A stretch of DNA of 43,617 nucleotides from Lichenibacterium ramalinae. GTDB lineage: Bacteria; Pseudomonadota; Alphaproteobacteria; Rhizobiales; Beijerinckiaceae. The number at the start of each line of letters is the position of its first letter. Position 1 is the stretch's first letter. The stretch spans positions 1,921 to 45,537 of the forward strand of contig NZ_QYBC01000029.1 in assembly GCF_004137085.1 (NCBI RefSeq), written 5' to 3'. A program made the translations under genes and the position numbers. Under the pieces are notes generated by a model. It was not told where the DNA came from and searched no databases. It saw only the letters and a program-made list of their open reading frames with translations. Shown here in pieces: positions 25,506 through 37,446 of this stretch.

Positions 25506-27410
25506 TCATGCAGCCGCCATGGCTTGGCGCGCTATGCGAGTCGGCTTGCCGATGAGGTAACCCTGGATGACGTCACAGCCGAGCGAACGGAGGAGATCGA
25601 GTTGACCTTTCGTCTCGACACCTTCCGCAAGCGTCGATACGCCCAAATCCCGGCCGATCTGGATCACGCCCTTCAGGACCGCCATGGAAGACTGATCGGT
25701 CATCGCGTTCGCGACGAAGCTGCGATCGATCTTGATGCGGTCGAAGGGAAGCTGACGCAGGTGCGAAAGGGACGAGTAGCCCGTGCCGAAATCGTCCATC
25801 GCGACCTTCACGCCGAGCGTACGAATGGCCGTCAGAATTTCGCTGACCTTTTCGCCGCTTTCGATCAGAGCGGTCTCGGTAACCTCGATCTCCAACCTGT
25901 CAGCGGGAAGACCGCTCGTCGTCAGCGCAGAAATGAGGTGCTCCAAGAGGCGCGGTGACCGCAACTGGACAGAAGACACGTTGACGGCGACGTGGCGGTC
26001 ATCGATCCATGTCGCTGCCTCGCGGCAGGCTTCCTCCAACACCCACCGTCCGATGGCGAGGATCTGGTCGGATTGCTCGGCCACCGGAATAAAGCTCGCC
26101 GGGGGAACCAAGCCGCGAACCGGATGATCCCATCTTATGAGCGCCTCATAGCCGATGATCCGGTCATCGCAGAGCGTCATGACGGGCTGATAGGCGAGAT
26201 GGAACTCTCTGCGACCCATGGCGATCCGCATGTCGCTCTCGAGACTGTGCCGCTCCGCGACGGCCTCCTTCATCCCGACCTGGTAGCAGGATGTCTGCCC
26301 ACCCCCGTTCCGCTTGGCCTCGTAGAGAGCGATATCGGATAGCTGCACCAGTTCCATGACGCTGGCCGCATCGTCGGTGCAGCAGAGGCCGATGCTGCAG
26401 CCGATGCGCACCGTGGCCCGACCGAGGTCGAAGGGCTCGTTGAAGGACATGGTGATCTGATGAGACACGTCCAGGGCGCGATCCAAGTCGCCTTCCACCA
26501 GCGTCGCCAGCTCGTCACCACCGAGCCTGGCGACGAAACCCTTCTGGCCGACGACGGCGCGAAGCCGATCAGCGACCTGCACGAGCAACAAGTCACCGAC
26601 AGGATGACCAAATGTGTCGTTCACGGCTTTGAATCGGTCCAGGTCGATCAGCAGCAGCTTGAAACGACGCTTGGGCCAGAAACCCTCTTCCATTCTCTCG
26701 ATGAGGGCACGCCTGTTCGGCAGCTTCGTCAAGGCATCGTGCGTGGCGTCGTGGCGAAGCTTCGCCTCGGAGCGCGATCTTTCGAAGACACGGCCGAGTT
26801 GAACCCCGATCTGCGTCAGCACTGCGAGGAGCACCTGGTTCGGCTTCATGATGGTGAGCTGGAAAACCTCCATGACGGCCACGACGTCGCTGCCGACCAC
26901 GATCGGGATCGCGAAACCGGCGTGCAGACCGCAATCTCGAGCGGCCCGAGCACGCAGAAAGCTCGCATCGGTGGCAACATCATCCATCCAAAAGGCCGAT
27001 CGAGATTGGAGCACCCTGCCAGGCAGTCCAATTCCGGGGGCGAAGGTCAGGCTTTTCCCGGCGTCCAGGAAGTCCGAAAAATTCTGGGTGTCGTCGGTGT
27101 CCCAAATGCCCGCCGGATGCAGGTCAGCCTCGTCACTGCGGAGCCAAAACACGTTGGCGAGCGCGGCGGCACAATGAGTGCGGACGGCCTTGAGGGTGAA
27201 TCGAAATGCTTCCTCGACCGAATTCGACAGATTGGCCTGGGTCGCGACACGTTCGAGCAGGCGGAGATGTTCCTGCTTGTCGTAAAGCTCCCGCAGACCA
27301 TGCTCGGCAATTTCCTCGGCCTTGAGCCGGGCTTGCCGCTCACGCGCAAGCCGCTTGGTGAGCCGTTGAAGCTGGAGCGTCAGATCTTCAGCCGACGAGC
27401 TTTCGCTCAC
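25506..27410 (-). CDS. GAF-GGDEF-EAL cyclic-di-GMP enzyme, partner of H-NOX
   Basis: The 634-residue protein has, in order, a short coiled-coil (residues 10-50), a GAF domain (about 55-210), a GGDEF domain (about 215-375) and an EAL domain (about 390-625). The cyclase signature reads GGDEL (297-301) instead of GGDEF, while RxxD-like and DLDRFKAVND parts are present. The phosphodiesterase signatures look complete: YEALIRW (421-427), EVTETALI, MDDFGTGYSSL, KIDRSF, AEGVET and QGYLIGKP. The likely net activity is c-di-GMP hydrolysis with a weak or regulatory cyclase. The GTG start at 27408-27410 overlaps the stop of the H-NOX gene (GTGA), so the sensor and enzyme are made together. An in-frame GTG at 27419 is the alternative start. 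Confidence 0.93.
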   Translation of the reverse strand: MSESSSAEDLTLQLQRLTKRLARERQARLKAEEIAEHGLRELYDKQEHLRLLERVATQANLSNSVEEAFRFTLKAVRTHCAAALANVFWLRSDEADLHPAGIWDTDDTQNFSDFLDAGKSLTFAPGIGLPGRVLQSRSAFWMDDVATDASFLRARAARDCGLHAGFAIPIVVGSDVVAVMEVFQLTIMKPNQVLLAVLTQIGVQLGRVFERSRSEAKLRHDATHDALTKLPNRRALIERMEEGFWPKRRFKLLLIDLDRFKAVNDTFGHPVGDLLLVQVADRLRAVVGQKGFVARLGGDELATLVEGDLDRALDVSHQITMSFNEPFDLGRATVRIGCSIGLCCTDDAASVMELVQLSDIALYEAKRNGGGQTSCYQVGMKEAVAERHSLESDMRIAMGRREFHLAYQPVMTLCDDRIIGYEALIRWDHPVRGLVPPASFIPVAEQSDQILAIGRWVLEEACREAATWIDDRHVAVNVSSVQLRSPRLLEHLISALTTSGLPADRLEIEVTETALIESGEKVSEILTAIRTLGVKVAMDDFGTGYSSLSHLRQLPFDRIKIDRSFVANAMTDQSSMAVLKGVIQIGRDLGVSTLAEGVETKGQLDLLRSLGCDVIQGYLIGKPTRIARQAMAAA

Positions 27411-27946
27411 TGATGCCACTTGACCTCCATCAAGCACCGATCTGCTCCATGGTTCATGCAACTGAGATGGTGGATATCGACCTCTTCGCAAAATAGCTTG
27501 GAGGCGCCTTTGATGAATCCGTGGGCTAGATCGCACATCTTGCGCGATGATTGATACGACATCAATGTCGCCCCTTCCTCTCCCGTCTTGAAGTGAAAGT
27601 ATGGACATGCCGCTCCGGCATACAGCTTGCGGACTTCCGGATGAATGATACTGTTGACACTGAGGACAAAATTTTTCGCCGATGGGTGGCCCACGAAGAG
27701 CGCGCCGTACCTCTCTTTGAGGATCGGCATAGCCTTCTCGCCGAACCAACGTAAGACCTCGGATGGTGACAGACTCAGCTTAGTGGCCGCTACAGCCACC
27801 AGCTGCACGATCTCGTCGTCGGAGTAGTTGCCGAGTGAAGTATAAGCGCCAGACACGTCCGCCTCGTCCACCAAGTCGTCCCAGACCTCCGGGCCGAACG
27901 AACGTGTGACGGCTTCCTCCAAAAGGTTGAATACGACGCCTTTCAC
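27407..27946 (-). CDS. H-NOX haem nitric-oxide/oxygen-binding sensor
   Basis: The 179-residue protein is a stand-alone H-NOX (HNOB) domain. The proximal haem ligand is His102 in SIIHPEVRKLY, and the propionate clamp YxSxR is Tyr131-Ser133-Arg135. Pro115 is at the conserved haem-distorting position. Cys138, His160, Cys163 and Cys171 match the zinc-binding set described in Vibrio/Shewanella H-NOX, which links it to thiol redox state too. No distal-pocket Tyr signature for oxygen binding is obvious, so NO is the likely ligand. The start is a GTG at 27944-27946 after GGAG. It should regulate the coupled GGDEL-EAL protein. Confidence 0.95.
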   Translation of the reverse strand: MKGVVFNLLEEAVTRSFGPEVWDDLVDEADVSGAYTSLGNYSDDEIVQLVAVAATKLSLSPSEVLRWFGEKAMPILKERYGALFVGHPSAKNFVLSVNSIIHPEVRKLYAGAACPYFHFKTGEEGATLMSYQSSRKMCDLAHGFIKGASKLFCEEVDIHHLSCMNHGADRCLMEVKWHQ

Positions 27947-28201
27947 GAATGCTCCAAGCAGCGGCGCTAGGAATCGATCAGCGCCTATCTTGTCGATCGT
28001 GCCGAAAACAACTGAACTGTTCGTTACGAGGTGAGTGCGAAGGAGCTGGTACGGACGTATCCGAATTGCCGTTTAAGCGTCTGCCACCAAGGCAACGCCC
28101 CGACATCCGACACTCCGGTCAAAGGGCACACGGGGTTCGTCAGTGACGGATGCAACACATGGCCGCCTTCGGGCGCGTGCGAAATGCCCCGCTACGCCCG
28201 G

Positions 28202-28222
28202 GTTGGGTCGAGTCCGACCTTT
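28202..28222. repeat. Dispersed intergenic repeat, copy E (core only)
   Basis: GTTGGGTCGAGTCCGACC matches the repeat core with one change (GAG for GAC); the rest of the unit is not evident. Confidence 0.4.
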
Positions 28223-28256
28223 CACGCGTCATCACATGTCGGGGTTCGTCAGGTGT

Positions 28257-28282
28257 AGGGAAGGCATCAGGGAGCCTTCCCT
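28257..28282 (-). terminator. Hairpin downstream of the hybrid histidine kinase
   Basis: AGGGAAGGC and GCCTTCCCT form a perfect 9-bp stem with an 8-base loop, 74 bp after the kinase stop. There is no clear T-run, so it could be a weak or Rho-assisted terminator. Confidence 0.5.
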
Positions 28283-28355
28283 CCGGCCTGGCTGGCACGG
28301 ACAGTAGACGACAGGCAGCGATTCCCTGGTTGCCAAACCTTACCCAGGAACGCCT

Positions 28356-31277
<2,922 letters not shown>

Positions 31278-31304
31278 TGGACCCTGCCTCTGCTGCGTCG
31301 CCGG

Positions 31305-31445
31305 TCAGCGGGCGACGGCAGGGACCTTAGCAGCATCCTCCCCGCGCTTGCGGGATTTCAGCTTCGTCGGCTCAGTGTCGAACTGGCGGGCGTTCGGTCC
31401 GCAGATCCTGTCGGTCTCAAAATCGGCGGACAGGGATCTGGCCAT
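31305..31445 (-). CDS. Small basic protein of unknown function upstream of the kinase
   Basis: A 46-residue frame (MARSLSADFETDRICGPNAR start) ends 27 bp before the hybrid kinase start on the same strand. AAGG lies 9 bp before the ATG at 31443-31445. The C-terminal half is Lys/Arg-rich (TKLKSRKRGEDAAK). It has no signal peptide or membrane segment. I recognise no family. It could be a real leader gene or a chance frame in GC-rich DNA. Confidence 0.45.
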   Translation of the reverse strand: MARSLSADFETDRICGPNARQFDTEPTKLKSRKRGEDAAKVPAVAR

Positions 31446-31706
31446 CGGCGTCATCCTTCTCGTCTCATCGCTGCGGGTCGCGGCACGTCGACGACGGCCG
31501 GGGCCCCTTGAGGTGGCACACCGACGGCAGGACCTCAATCCGCCTCTTCGTGCATGGTGCTGCATCTCCGGCGGGGCGTGCCGGGCCGGTTTGCCCGAGG
31601 GCGACGGAACAGGGACCGTGGGACCTTTCATCCTCCAACGGGTTTCGCCCAGGTGCGAGACGGCTGCATCGGCGCAGCCCTGGGCATCGATCATGGAGCC
31701 ACCAGG

Positions 31707-32597
31707 ATGTCGAACATCGACGTAGCCCAATGGCTGGAGCAGTGGGTGGAATCGAATCTGGGTGACCATGCCCACGTCGGTTCGAAGGCGGAGATGCACG
31801 ACCAGGCCAAGGCCTGCGTGGAGGAGGCCTTGGCGGCCGGCATCTCGGTCGCCGAAGTGAAGGACGCCGCAGGTGGCGATCTGGAGGCCTACTTCGTCGA
31901 ACGTCAGAACAGGGCAGCGGATCGCGGTGAAGGACGTCTGGACACGACGGGGATCCTCGGCTCGCCAGCGGTCGTCCCCTCCCAGCCTGACGAGGTCATA
32001 TCGGTCTGCGAAGAGCGGCTCGAAGTCGGAAAGCGCGAGGTCAGCCACGGCAAACTTCGCGTGCAGAGCCATGTCGTCGAAACTGCAGTCGACGAGCGGG
32101 TGAGCCTCCGGAGCGAGACCGTCCAGGTCGACCGCCGCCCGGTGGACCGTGCCGTGGATGTGGCCGAAGACCCGTTTCGAGATCGCTCCATCGAGCTTGA
32201 GGAGTTCACCGAGGAGGCGGTCGTGTCCAAGCAGGCGCGTGTCGTCGAGGAAATCTACTTGCGCAAGGAGGTCCACGACCGGACGGAGACGATCCGCGAC
32301 ACCGTGCGGCATACCGAGGTGGAGATCGAGGACGGACGCGTCTCAGCGGACGTCGGTGGCGTGCTTGGGGTCAGGGAGGGGAGCGACAACGGTCGCATCG
32401 TGGAGCACATGGAGGTGTTCGCCTCCGACGGCACCAAGGTCGGCACAGTGGATCACATGGAAGGGTCCGACCGCATCAAGCTCGCCAAGAGTACCTCTCC
32501 CGATGGTGAGCACCACTTCGTGCCCCTCACGTGGGTGGACCACGTCGACCGGCACGTGCACCTGAACAAGACCGTGTCGGAGATGAAGGCGGGTTGA
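31707..32597 (+). CDS. DUF2382-domain stress-associated protein
   Basis: The 296-residue hydrophilic protein has a central DUF2382 domain (about 95-215: SVCEERLEVGKREVSHGKLR, then VVSKQARVVEEIYLRKE) and a C-terminal DUF2171-like part (VFASDGTKVGTVDHMEGSDR and LTWVDHVDRHVHL). It is very rich in Glu, Val, Arg and Asp with alternating charged strands. DUF2382 proteins (YsnF type) are linked to general stress. No membrane segment. The ATG at 31707 follows GGAG at about 12 bp. It is convergent with exonuclease III, separated by a strong hairpin. Confidence 0.9.
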   Translation: MSNIDVAQWLEQWVESNLGDHAHVGSKAEMHDQAKACVEEALAAGISVAEVKDAAGGDLEAYFVERQNRAADRGEGRLDTTGILGSPAVVPSQPDEVISVCEERLEVGKREVSHGKLRVQSHVVETAVDERVSLRSETVQVDRRPVDRAVDVAEDPFRDRSIELEEFTEEAVVSKQARVVEEIYLRKEVHDRTETIRDTVRHTEVEIEDGRVSADVGGVLGVREGSDNGRIVEHMEVFASDGTKVGTVDHMEGSDRIKLAKSTSPDGEHHFVPLTWVDHVDRHVHLNKTVSEMKAG

Positions 32598-32618
32598 CCG
32601 ACCTCCCCGGCATCCGGC

Positions 32619-32644
32619 GAAGGTGACTACCCCTCGTCACCTTC
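32619..32644. terminator. Hairpin between convergent DUF2382 and exonuclease III genes
   Basis: GAAGGTGAC and GTCACCTTC form a perfect 9-bp stem with an 8-base loop, in the 90-bp gap between converging genes. The symmetrical stem could end transcription from both sides; no long T-run is seen. Confidence 0.6.
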
Positions 32645-32687
32645 CATTGGATCACCGCTATGGGGTGGTCCCGAGAGCCCTCCCGTT

Positions 32688-33560
32688 CTACAGCGAGGTT
32701 CGCGGAGGCCACCGTCGCCCGAGGTCGCCGTTGACCGCTGGCGATGTCGACGCTCTCGATGCCCTCGATCGCCCCCGACGGCGAGCCTCGTTTCCGAGCG
32801 ACACCCAGGCGGGCGCGTGGTCGCTCGCGCCCGCTTCCCGCCTCACGTCGCGGCTCACCCCGGCGTCGACTAGGCGCGTCGCCAGATCGGGGCTGAGGAG
32901 GAGGTGGTCGAGCCGCATGCCCTTGTCGTTGGGCCATCGCTGGTGGAGGTAGGCCCAGAAGGTCCAGAGGGGGCCTTCGGGCTGAAGCCGCCGGAGGGCG
33001 TCCGTCCAACCCTGGTCCATGAGCCGCACGAACGCAGACCGGCTCCGCGGGTGCAGCAGGGCGTTCTCCCTCTCGTGGTGCCCGGGGTAGATGTTGGCCT
33101 CGGTCGGGACGACGTTGTAGTCGCCTGCGAGGACGACGGGCACGCCGGCCGCCATCAGTTCCGCCGCATGGGCGATCAGACGCTCTAGCCAAGCGAGCTT
33201 GTAGTCGAACTTGGGCCCGGGTCGGGGATTGCCGTTGGGCAGGTAGAGCGAGGCGATGATGACGCCATTGACGGCGGCTTCGATGTAGCGCACCTGCGCG
33301 TCGTCGGGATCGCCGGGCAGCGCGCGGCGGGTCAGGACCGGGGTGGCGCCACGGGCCAGGATGGCGACGCCGTTCCAGCTCCTCTGTCCCTGCCACACGG
33401 CGCCATAGCCGGCAGCCTCCAGCGCCGTGAGCGGGACGATACACTGGTCGGCCTTCAGCTCCTGCAGGCAGACGACGTCGGGCCGCTCGGCTTCCAGCCA
33501 TCGCAGTAGGTTCGGCAGCCGCGCGTTGACGCCGTTGACGTTGAACGTCGCGATCCTCAT
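32688..33560 (-). CDS. xthA: Exodeoxyribonuclease III (AP endonuclease)
   Basis: The 290-residue EEP-fold nuclease cuts at abasic sites in base-excision repair. Visible motifs are FNVNGVNARL at the N-terminus, the metal-binding Glu in LQELKADQ, GDYNVVPTEANIY, the RLDHLLLSP strand and the catalytic SDHAPAW near residue 258. The C-terminal 25 residues are an extra basic tail (RRRGRSRASRAS). The ATG overlaps the LigD stop by 4 bp (ATGA). Exonuclease III is therefore made with LigD, tying end joining to end processing. Confidence 0.95.
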   Translation of the reverse strand: MRIATFNVNGVNARLPNLLRWLEAERPDVVCLQELKADQCIVPLTALEAAGYGAVWQGQRSWNGVAILARGATPVLTRRALPGDPDDAQVRYIEAAVNGVIIASLYLPNGNPRPGPKFDYKLAWLERLIAHAAELMAAGVPVVLAGDYNVVPTEANIYPGHHERENALLHPRSRSAFVRLMDQGWTDALRRLQPEGPLWTFWAYLHQRWPNDKGMRLDHLLLSPDLATRLVDAGVSRDVRREAGASDHAPAWVSLGNEARRRGRSRASRASTSPAVNGDLGRRWPPRTSL

Positions 33561-36211
33561 CGCAGGCGGCCCCTGACCGGACCGAGCCTCTCGATCGCCT
33601 CGGCGAGGGGCCGTTCGCCGTCGCTGTAGTCCGTCCAGGCCCTGAGCTTGCGAACCAGCGAGGGGACGGTCCGGACCGTGTACCGGGCCGGGTCGAGGCC
33701 CCTGTTGACCTGGTTCCAGGTGATCGGCATGGACACCGGCGCGCCCGGGCGTCCCCGTGGCGAGAGCGGCGCGACGGCGGTCGCCGTGCGGTCGTTGCGC
33801 AGGTAGTCGAGGAAGATGCGCCCGGTGCGCTCCTTCTTGGCCATGGTGGTCAGGAAGCGCGTCGGGGCGTCCGCCGCCATGACCCTGCAAACGTCCCGTG
33901 CGAAGGTCTTGGCCGTCGGCCAGTCGACGCCCTCTGCCAACACCGGGGTGACGACGTGCAAGCCCTTGCCGCCCGTGGTCTTGCAGAAGCTGACGAGCCC
34001 CAGGAGATCCAGGAGGTCGCGAAGCTCCTTGGCGGCCGTGACCACCTCGGTGAAGTCCACGTCCGGCGCGGGGTCGAGGTCGAACACCAGTCGACCTGGC
34101 CGCTCGGGTTCGAACGGCTGGCAATTCCAGGGATGCAGTTCGACGGCACCGACCTGGGCTACCGCGATCAGCGCCTCGACGCTGTCGAGTTCGATGTACG
34201 GCTCGCGTTCGCCTGGGATGATCACCTCGGTGATCAGGGAAGATTGGTTCTGGCCGGTGTGGCGCTGGAAGAACTTCTGGTGCCCGTCGATGCCGTCCGG
34301 CATGCGGACGATGGAGCAGGGCCGGCCCTCGACGTGGCGCATCAACCAGCCGCCGACCGCCTCGTAGTAGCGGGCGAGATCGAGCTTGGTGACGGGCTCG
34401 CCGTCGTCGGCGTCCGGCCAGAGCGGCTTGTCGGCATGGGTGACGTTGACGCCCATCACGGGCACGGAACCGCGCGGCATCACGACCCTGGCACGCACCG
34501 TGGTCGCTGCCGGCTCGCGAGGCCCGGGGTCCGCGTCCGGCGCCGGTCGCTCCGCCTCGAACTCCTGGGCAGGCTTGTCCTCCCGCAGGCCCTTGAAGGA
34601 GGCCTGACGCGTCATGCCATCGGCGGTGAAGCCGGCGTGGTGGATTTCGGCAACCAGATCCGGCCGCACCCAGTGCACGCCGGCCGCCTTCTTCGGCGCG
34701 CCCCGGCCCGTGAATGGGCTGTGCTCGGCCTCGACCGCACTCAGTCGCGGCAAGATCACCTCGACGACGTCGCGTCCGAACCCGGTGCCGATGCGGCCGA
34801 CGTAGACCAGGTCGCCATCGCGGTAGACCCCGGCGAGCAGCGAGCGGAACTCCTTGCCCGTGGTGGTCCAGCCGCCGATCACCACCTCCTGGCCCTCCCG
34901 GGTCTTCGACTTGCCCCAGCTCTCGCTCCGCCCGGATCGATAGGGCGCGTCGAGCCGCTTCGAGATGATGCCCTCGAGACCCATGCGGCTGACCGACTCG
35001 AGCATCTCCTCTCCTGACGTGGCGAAGTGCTCGACGAAGCGGACGTTGGCCCGCGCACCCTCGACCAACGTGTGCAGCCTGCCCTTCCGCTCCGAGAGCG
35101 GGAGGGAGCGCAGATCGGTCTTGCCGGCGAAGAGCAGGTCGAACACGAAATAGGTGAGGTCTGCCGTCCTGCCGTCCGAGATGGCCGCCTGCAGGGCCGA
35201 GAAGCTCGGTGCGCCCATGCCGTCCAAGGCCACGACCTCGCCGTCGATGATGCCGTCCGGAAGGTCCGCACCCGAGGCGACGATTTCCGGGAACTTGGCG
35301 GACCAGTCCAGGCCCTTCCGGGTCAGGAGGACGGCCTTGCCCCGCTGGACGCGCAACTGCATGCGGTAGCCGTCGAACTTGATCTCGTGCGCCCAACGCG
35401 GCCCCGACGGCGGCTTCGCCAGCGACTGGGCCAACTGCGGCTCGACGAAGTCCGGGAGACTCTCCACGTTCGGAGCGTCCGCGGTCGCCGCTTTCTTCGT
35501 CACGGCCCCCGCGGTCGTCGACGCAACGAGGGCGATCCCTTGCCCATCGTCGCTCCGCCACTCGGTATCGGCGGCCGAGCCCCCGGCGGTCATGAAGGGC
35601 TTGGGGGCCTCACCGGCACCCGCAGTGACCTCGGCCATGGTGCGGCCGGACGCGACCGACCGGTCATCATCCGACGGGCCGGTGAGGTTTCCGTCCACCG
35701 CGCCCTCGTCGCGGTGCTTGATGAGGAGCCAGGCTTTTCCGGGCTTGTCGCCGCCCTTGCCCTTCATGCGCACGAGCACCCATGAGCCATGCATCCGCTC
35801 GCCCTCCATGACGAACTTCAGCTCCCCCTTCCCGAGTGCCGTCCCAACGTCCTCGAAGCCCGGCTCGGGCGCCCAAAAGCCACGATCCCACACCATGACC
35901 GTGCCGCCGCCATATTGACCCTTGGGGATCGTGCCCTCGAAGTCGCCGTAGTCGAGGGGGTGGTCCTCGACCTCCATGGCCATGCGACGGTCCTTGGGAT
36001 CGAGCGAGGGCGCCTTGGGGACGGCCCACGACCGGAAGGTGCCCTCGAACTCCAGCCGCAGGTCGAAGTGCAGGTGACTGGCCGCGTGCTTCTGGATCAC
36101 GAAGCGGAGCGCCTCGGACGGAACCACCTTGGCGTCCTTCCCCGACGGCTCGCTCGTCCGGGAGAAGTCCCGCATGCTCTGGTAGGACTGAAGCTTCGTC
36201 ACGGCCACCAT
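33557..36211 (-). CDS. ligD: ATP-dependent DNA ligase LigD (PE-LIG-POL)
   Basis: The 884-residue enzyme of bacterial non-homologous end joining has, in order, the 3'-phosphoesterase domain (about 20-180; FVIQKHAASHLHFDLRLEF with His42, His48 and Asp50), the ATP-dependent ligase domain (about 255-560) with nucleotidyl Lys278 in HEIKFDGYR, and the primase/polymerase domain (about 600-870) with catalytic FDLDPAPDVDF. This order is usual in rhizobial LigD. No Ku gene is in the window, although LigD needs Ku to join ends. The start ATG at 36209-36211 is only 81 bp below the stop of the IS3 transposase, which lies upstream on the same strand. Confidence 0.96.
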   Translation of the reverse strand: MVAVTKLQSYQSMRDFSRTSEPSGKDAKVVPSEALRFVIQKHAASHLHFDLRLEFEGTFRSWAVPKAPSLDPKDRRMAMEVEDHPLDYGDFEGTIPKGQYGGGTVMVWDRGFWAPEPGFEDVGTALGKGELKFVMEGERMHGSWVLVRMKGKGGDKPGKAWLLIKHRDEGAVDGNLTGPSDDDRSVASGRTMAEVTAGAGEAPKPFMTAGGSAADTEWRSDDGQGIALVASTTAGAVTKKAATADAPNVESLPDFVEPQLAQSLAKPPSGPRWAHEIKFDGYRMQLRVQRGKAVLLTRKGLDWSAKFPEIVASGADLPDGIIDGEVVALDGMGAPSFSALQAAISDGRTADLTYFVFDLLFAGKTDLRSLPLSERKGRLHTLVEGARANVRFVEHFATSGEEMLESVSRMGLEGIISKRLDAPYRSGRSESWGKSKTREGQEVVIGGWTTTGKEFRSLLAGVYRDGDLVYVGRIGTGFGRDVVEVILPRLSAVEAEHSPFTGRGAPKKAAGVHWVRPDLVAEIHHAGFTADGMTRQASFKGLREDKPAQEFEAERPAPDADPGPREPAATTVRARVVMPRGSVPVMGVNVTHADKPLWPDADDGEPVTKLDLARYYEAVGGWLMRHVEGRPCSIVRMPDGIDGHQKFFQRHTGQNQSSLITEVIIPGEREPYIELDSVEALIAVAQVGAVELHPWNCQPFEPERPGRLVFDLDPAPDVDFTEVVTAAKELRDLLDLLGLVSFCKTTGGKGLHVVTPVLAEGVDWPTAKTFARDVCRVMAADAPTRFLTTMAKKERTGRIFLDYLRNDRTATAVAPLSPRGRPGAPVSMPITWNQVNRGLDPARYTVRTVPSLVRKLRAWTDYSDGERPLAEAIERLGPVRGRLR

Positions 36212-36292
36212 CGCTTCGACCCAGGGTCACGAGGCTCAACGGGTGCGCGGGCTGGCGCTGTATGAGCATGGCCGGGGCATGGTGAATCTTTT

Positions 36293-37129
36293 CTATGCGC
36301 GGAGGCGTTGTCGATCGCAGGGAGACGCAGCCGGCCAAGCGGCGTAGGTTGGCACCACGACCTCCGGGGCTGGCGGGCGGTACCCGAGCGATGCATGGGG
36401 CCTGATTGCATTGTAATGACGACGCCAGCTCTCGATGATGATCTCGGCTTCCCGGAGCGAATAGAAGATCTCTCCGTTGAGCAGCTCATCTCGAAAGCGG
36501 ACGTTGAAGCTTTCGACATAGCCGTTCTCCCAAGGTGAACCGGGCGCGATGTAGGCAGTTCTAGCTCCGACGGCTAAGATCCACTCCTGCACAGCCTTGG
36601 CGATGAACTCCGGGCCATTATCGGAGCGAACATGCTCCGGCACGCCGCGCAGGACGAACAGGTCGGACAAGACGTCGATCACGTCGATCGACTTCAGCTT
36701 GCGGCTGACCCGGATGGCCAGGCACTCGTGGGTGAACTCATCGACGACGTTGAGGGTGCGGAACTTGCGGCCATCGTGGGTCCGCTCCTCGACGAAGTCG
36801 TAGGCCCACACGTGATCCCGGCGCTCGGGCCGAAGCCGTATGCAGGAGCCGTCCCCGAGCCACAGCCGCCCGCGTTTCGGCTGCCGGGCCGGCACCTTCA
36901 GCCCTTCCTGGCGCCAGATCCGCTCGACGCGCTTGTCGTTGACCACCCAGCCGGCGTCCCGCAGCAGTGCGCTGATCTTACGATATCCGTATCGGCCGTA
37001 CTGACGTGCAAGCTCGATCAGGTCGGCCGTCAGGTTCTCTTCGTCATCGCGGCCCCGCGGCGCCTTGCGTTGCGTCGACCGGTGCTGACCGAGCGCCCGG
37101 CAGGCGCGGCGCTCGGAAATGTTCAGCAC
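36293..37129 (-). CDS. IS3-family transposase OrfB (DDE integrase)
   Basis: The integrase part of the transposase is 278 residues when counted from the GTG at 37129. It has an HTH_21-like N-terminus (ARQYGRYGYRKISALLRDAG) and the rve catalytic core: first Asp in AYDFVEERTHDG, second Asp in HVRSDNGPEF, Glu in SPWENGYVESFN. The frame continues upstream to the slippery site (LLSPARRRVCIDHVRDVLN), so it is normally made as an OrfAB fusion. The core looks intact. It lies upstream of ligD and could supply a promoter. Confidence 0.92.
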   Translation of the reverse strand: MLNISERRACRALGQHRSTQRKAPRGRDDEENLTADLIELARQYGRYGYRKISALLRDAGWVVNDKRVERIWRQEGLKVPARQPKRGRLWLGDGSCIRLRPERRDHVWAYDFVEERTHDGRKFRTLNVVDEFTHECLAIRVSRKLKSIDVIDVLSDLFVLRGVPEHVRSDNGPEFIAKAVQEWILAVGARTAYIAPGSPWENGYVESFNVRFRDELLNGEIFYSLREAEIIIESWRRHYNAIRPHASLGYRPPAPEVVVPTYAAWPAASPCDRQRLRA

Positions 37130-37170
37130 GTCACGAACATGGTCGATACAGACGCGTCGGCGCGCGGGGC

Positions 37171-37446
37171 TCAGAAGTTTCCCCGGGACGCCTCCTGCAA
37201 GATCAGCTTGTCGAGCGTGAGGTCCGTGATCGCCTTGCGCAGCCGGCTGTTCTCAGTTTCCAGGGCCTTCATCCGCTTGACCTGGTCCGACTTAAGGCCA
37301 CCGTACTCCTGGCGCCAACGATAATACGTGACCTCCGTCACTCCGATACTGCGGATCGCGTCCGCCACGTTCGACCCTTGTGACACCAGCACGTCGACCT
37401 GACGCAGCTTGGTGATGATCTCCTCGGGTTTATGCCGCTTCGCCAT
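37171..37446 (-). CDS. IS3-family transposase OrfA (HTH)
   Basis: The 91-residue protein from the ATG at 37444-37446 begins MAKRHKPEEIITKLRQVDVL. It has the HTH_8-type domain (VADAIRSIGVTEVTYYRWRQ) and a leucine-zipper-like helix (residues 55-85). A longer in-frame start at 37476 adds ten residues. It ends in TGA (37171-37173) just after the G-GGA-AAC slip site. Confidence 0.93.
   Translation of the reverse strand: MAKRHKPEEIITKLRQVDVLVSQGSNVADAIRSIGVTEVTYYRWRQEYGGLKSDQVKRMKALETENSRLRKAITDLTLDKLILQEASRGNF
37177..37183 (-). other. -1 programmed frameshift site of the IS3 element
   Basis: On the minus strand G-GGA-AAC fits the X-XXY-YYZ slippery heptamer, placed three bases before the OrfA stop. 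A -1 slip here leads straight into LLSPARRR and OrfB. Confidence 0.75.

Larger units (their letters stand above)
27947..28355. other. 409-bp intergenic region
   Basis: It lies between the H-NOX start and the hybrid-kinase stop. It holds the hairpin at 28257-28282, repeat copy E and presumably the H-NOX promoter. No convincing gene. Confidence 0.55.
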
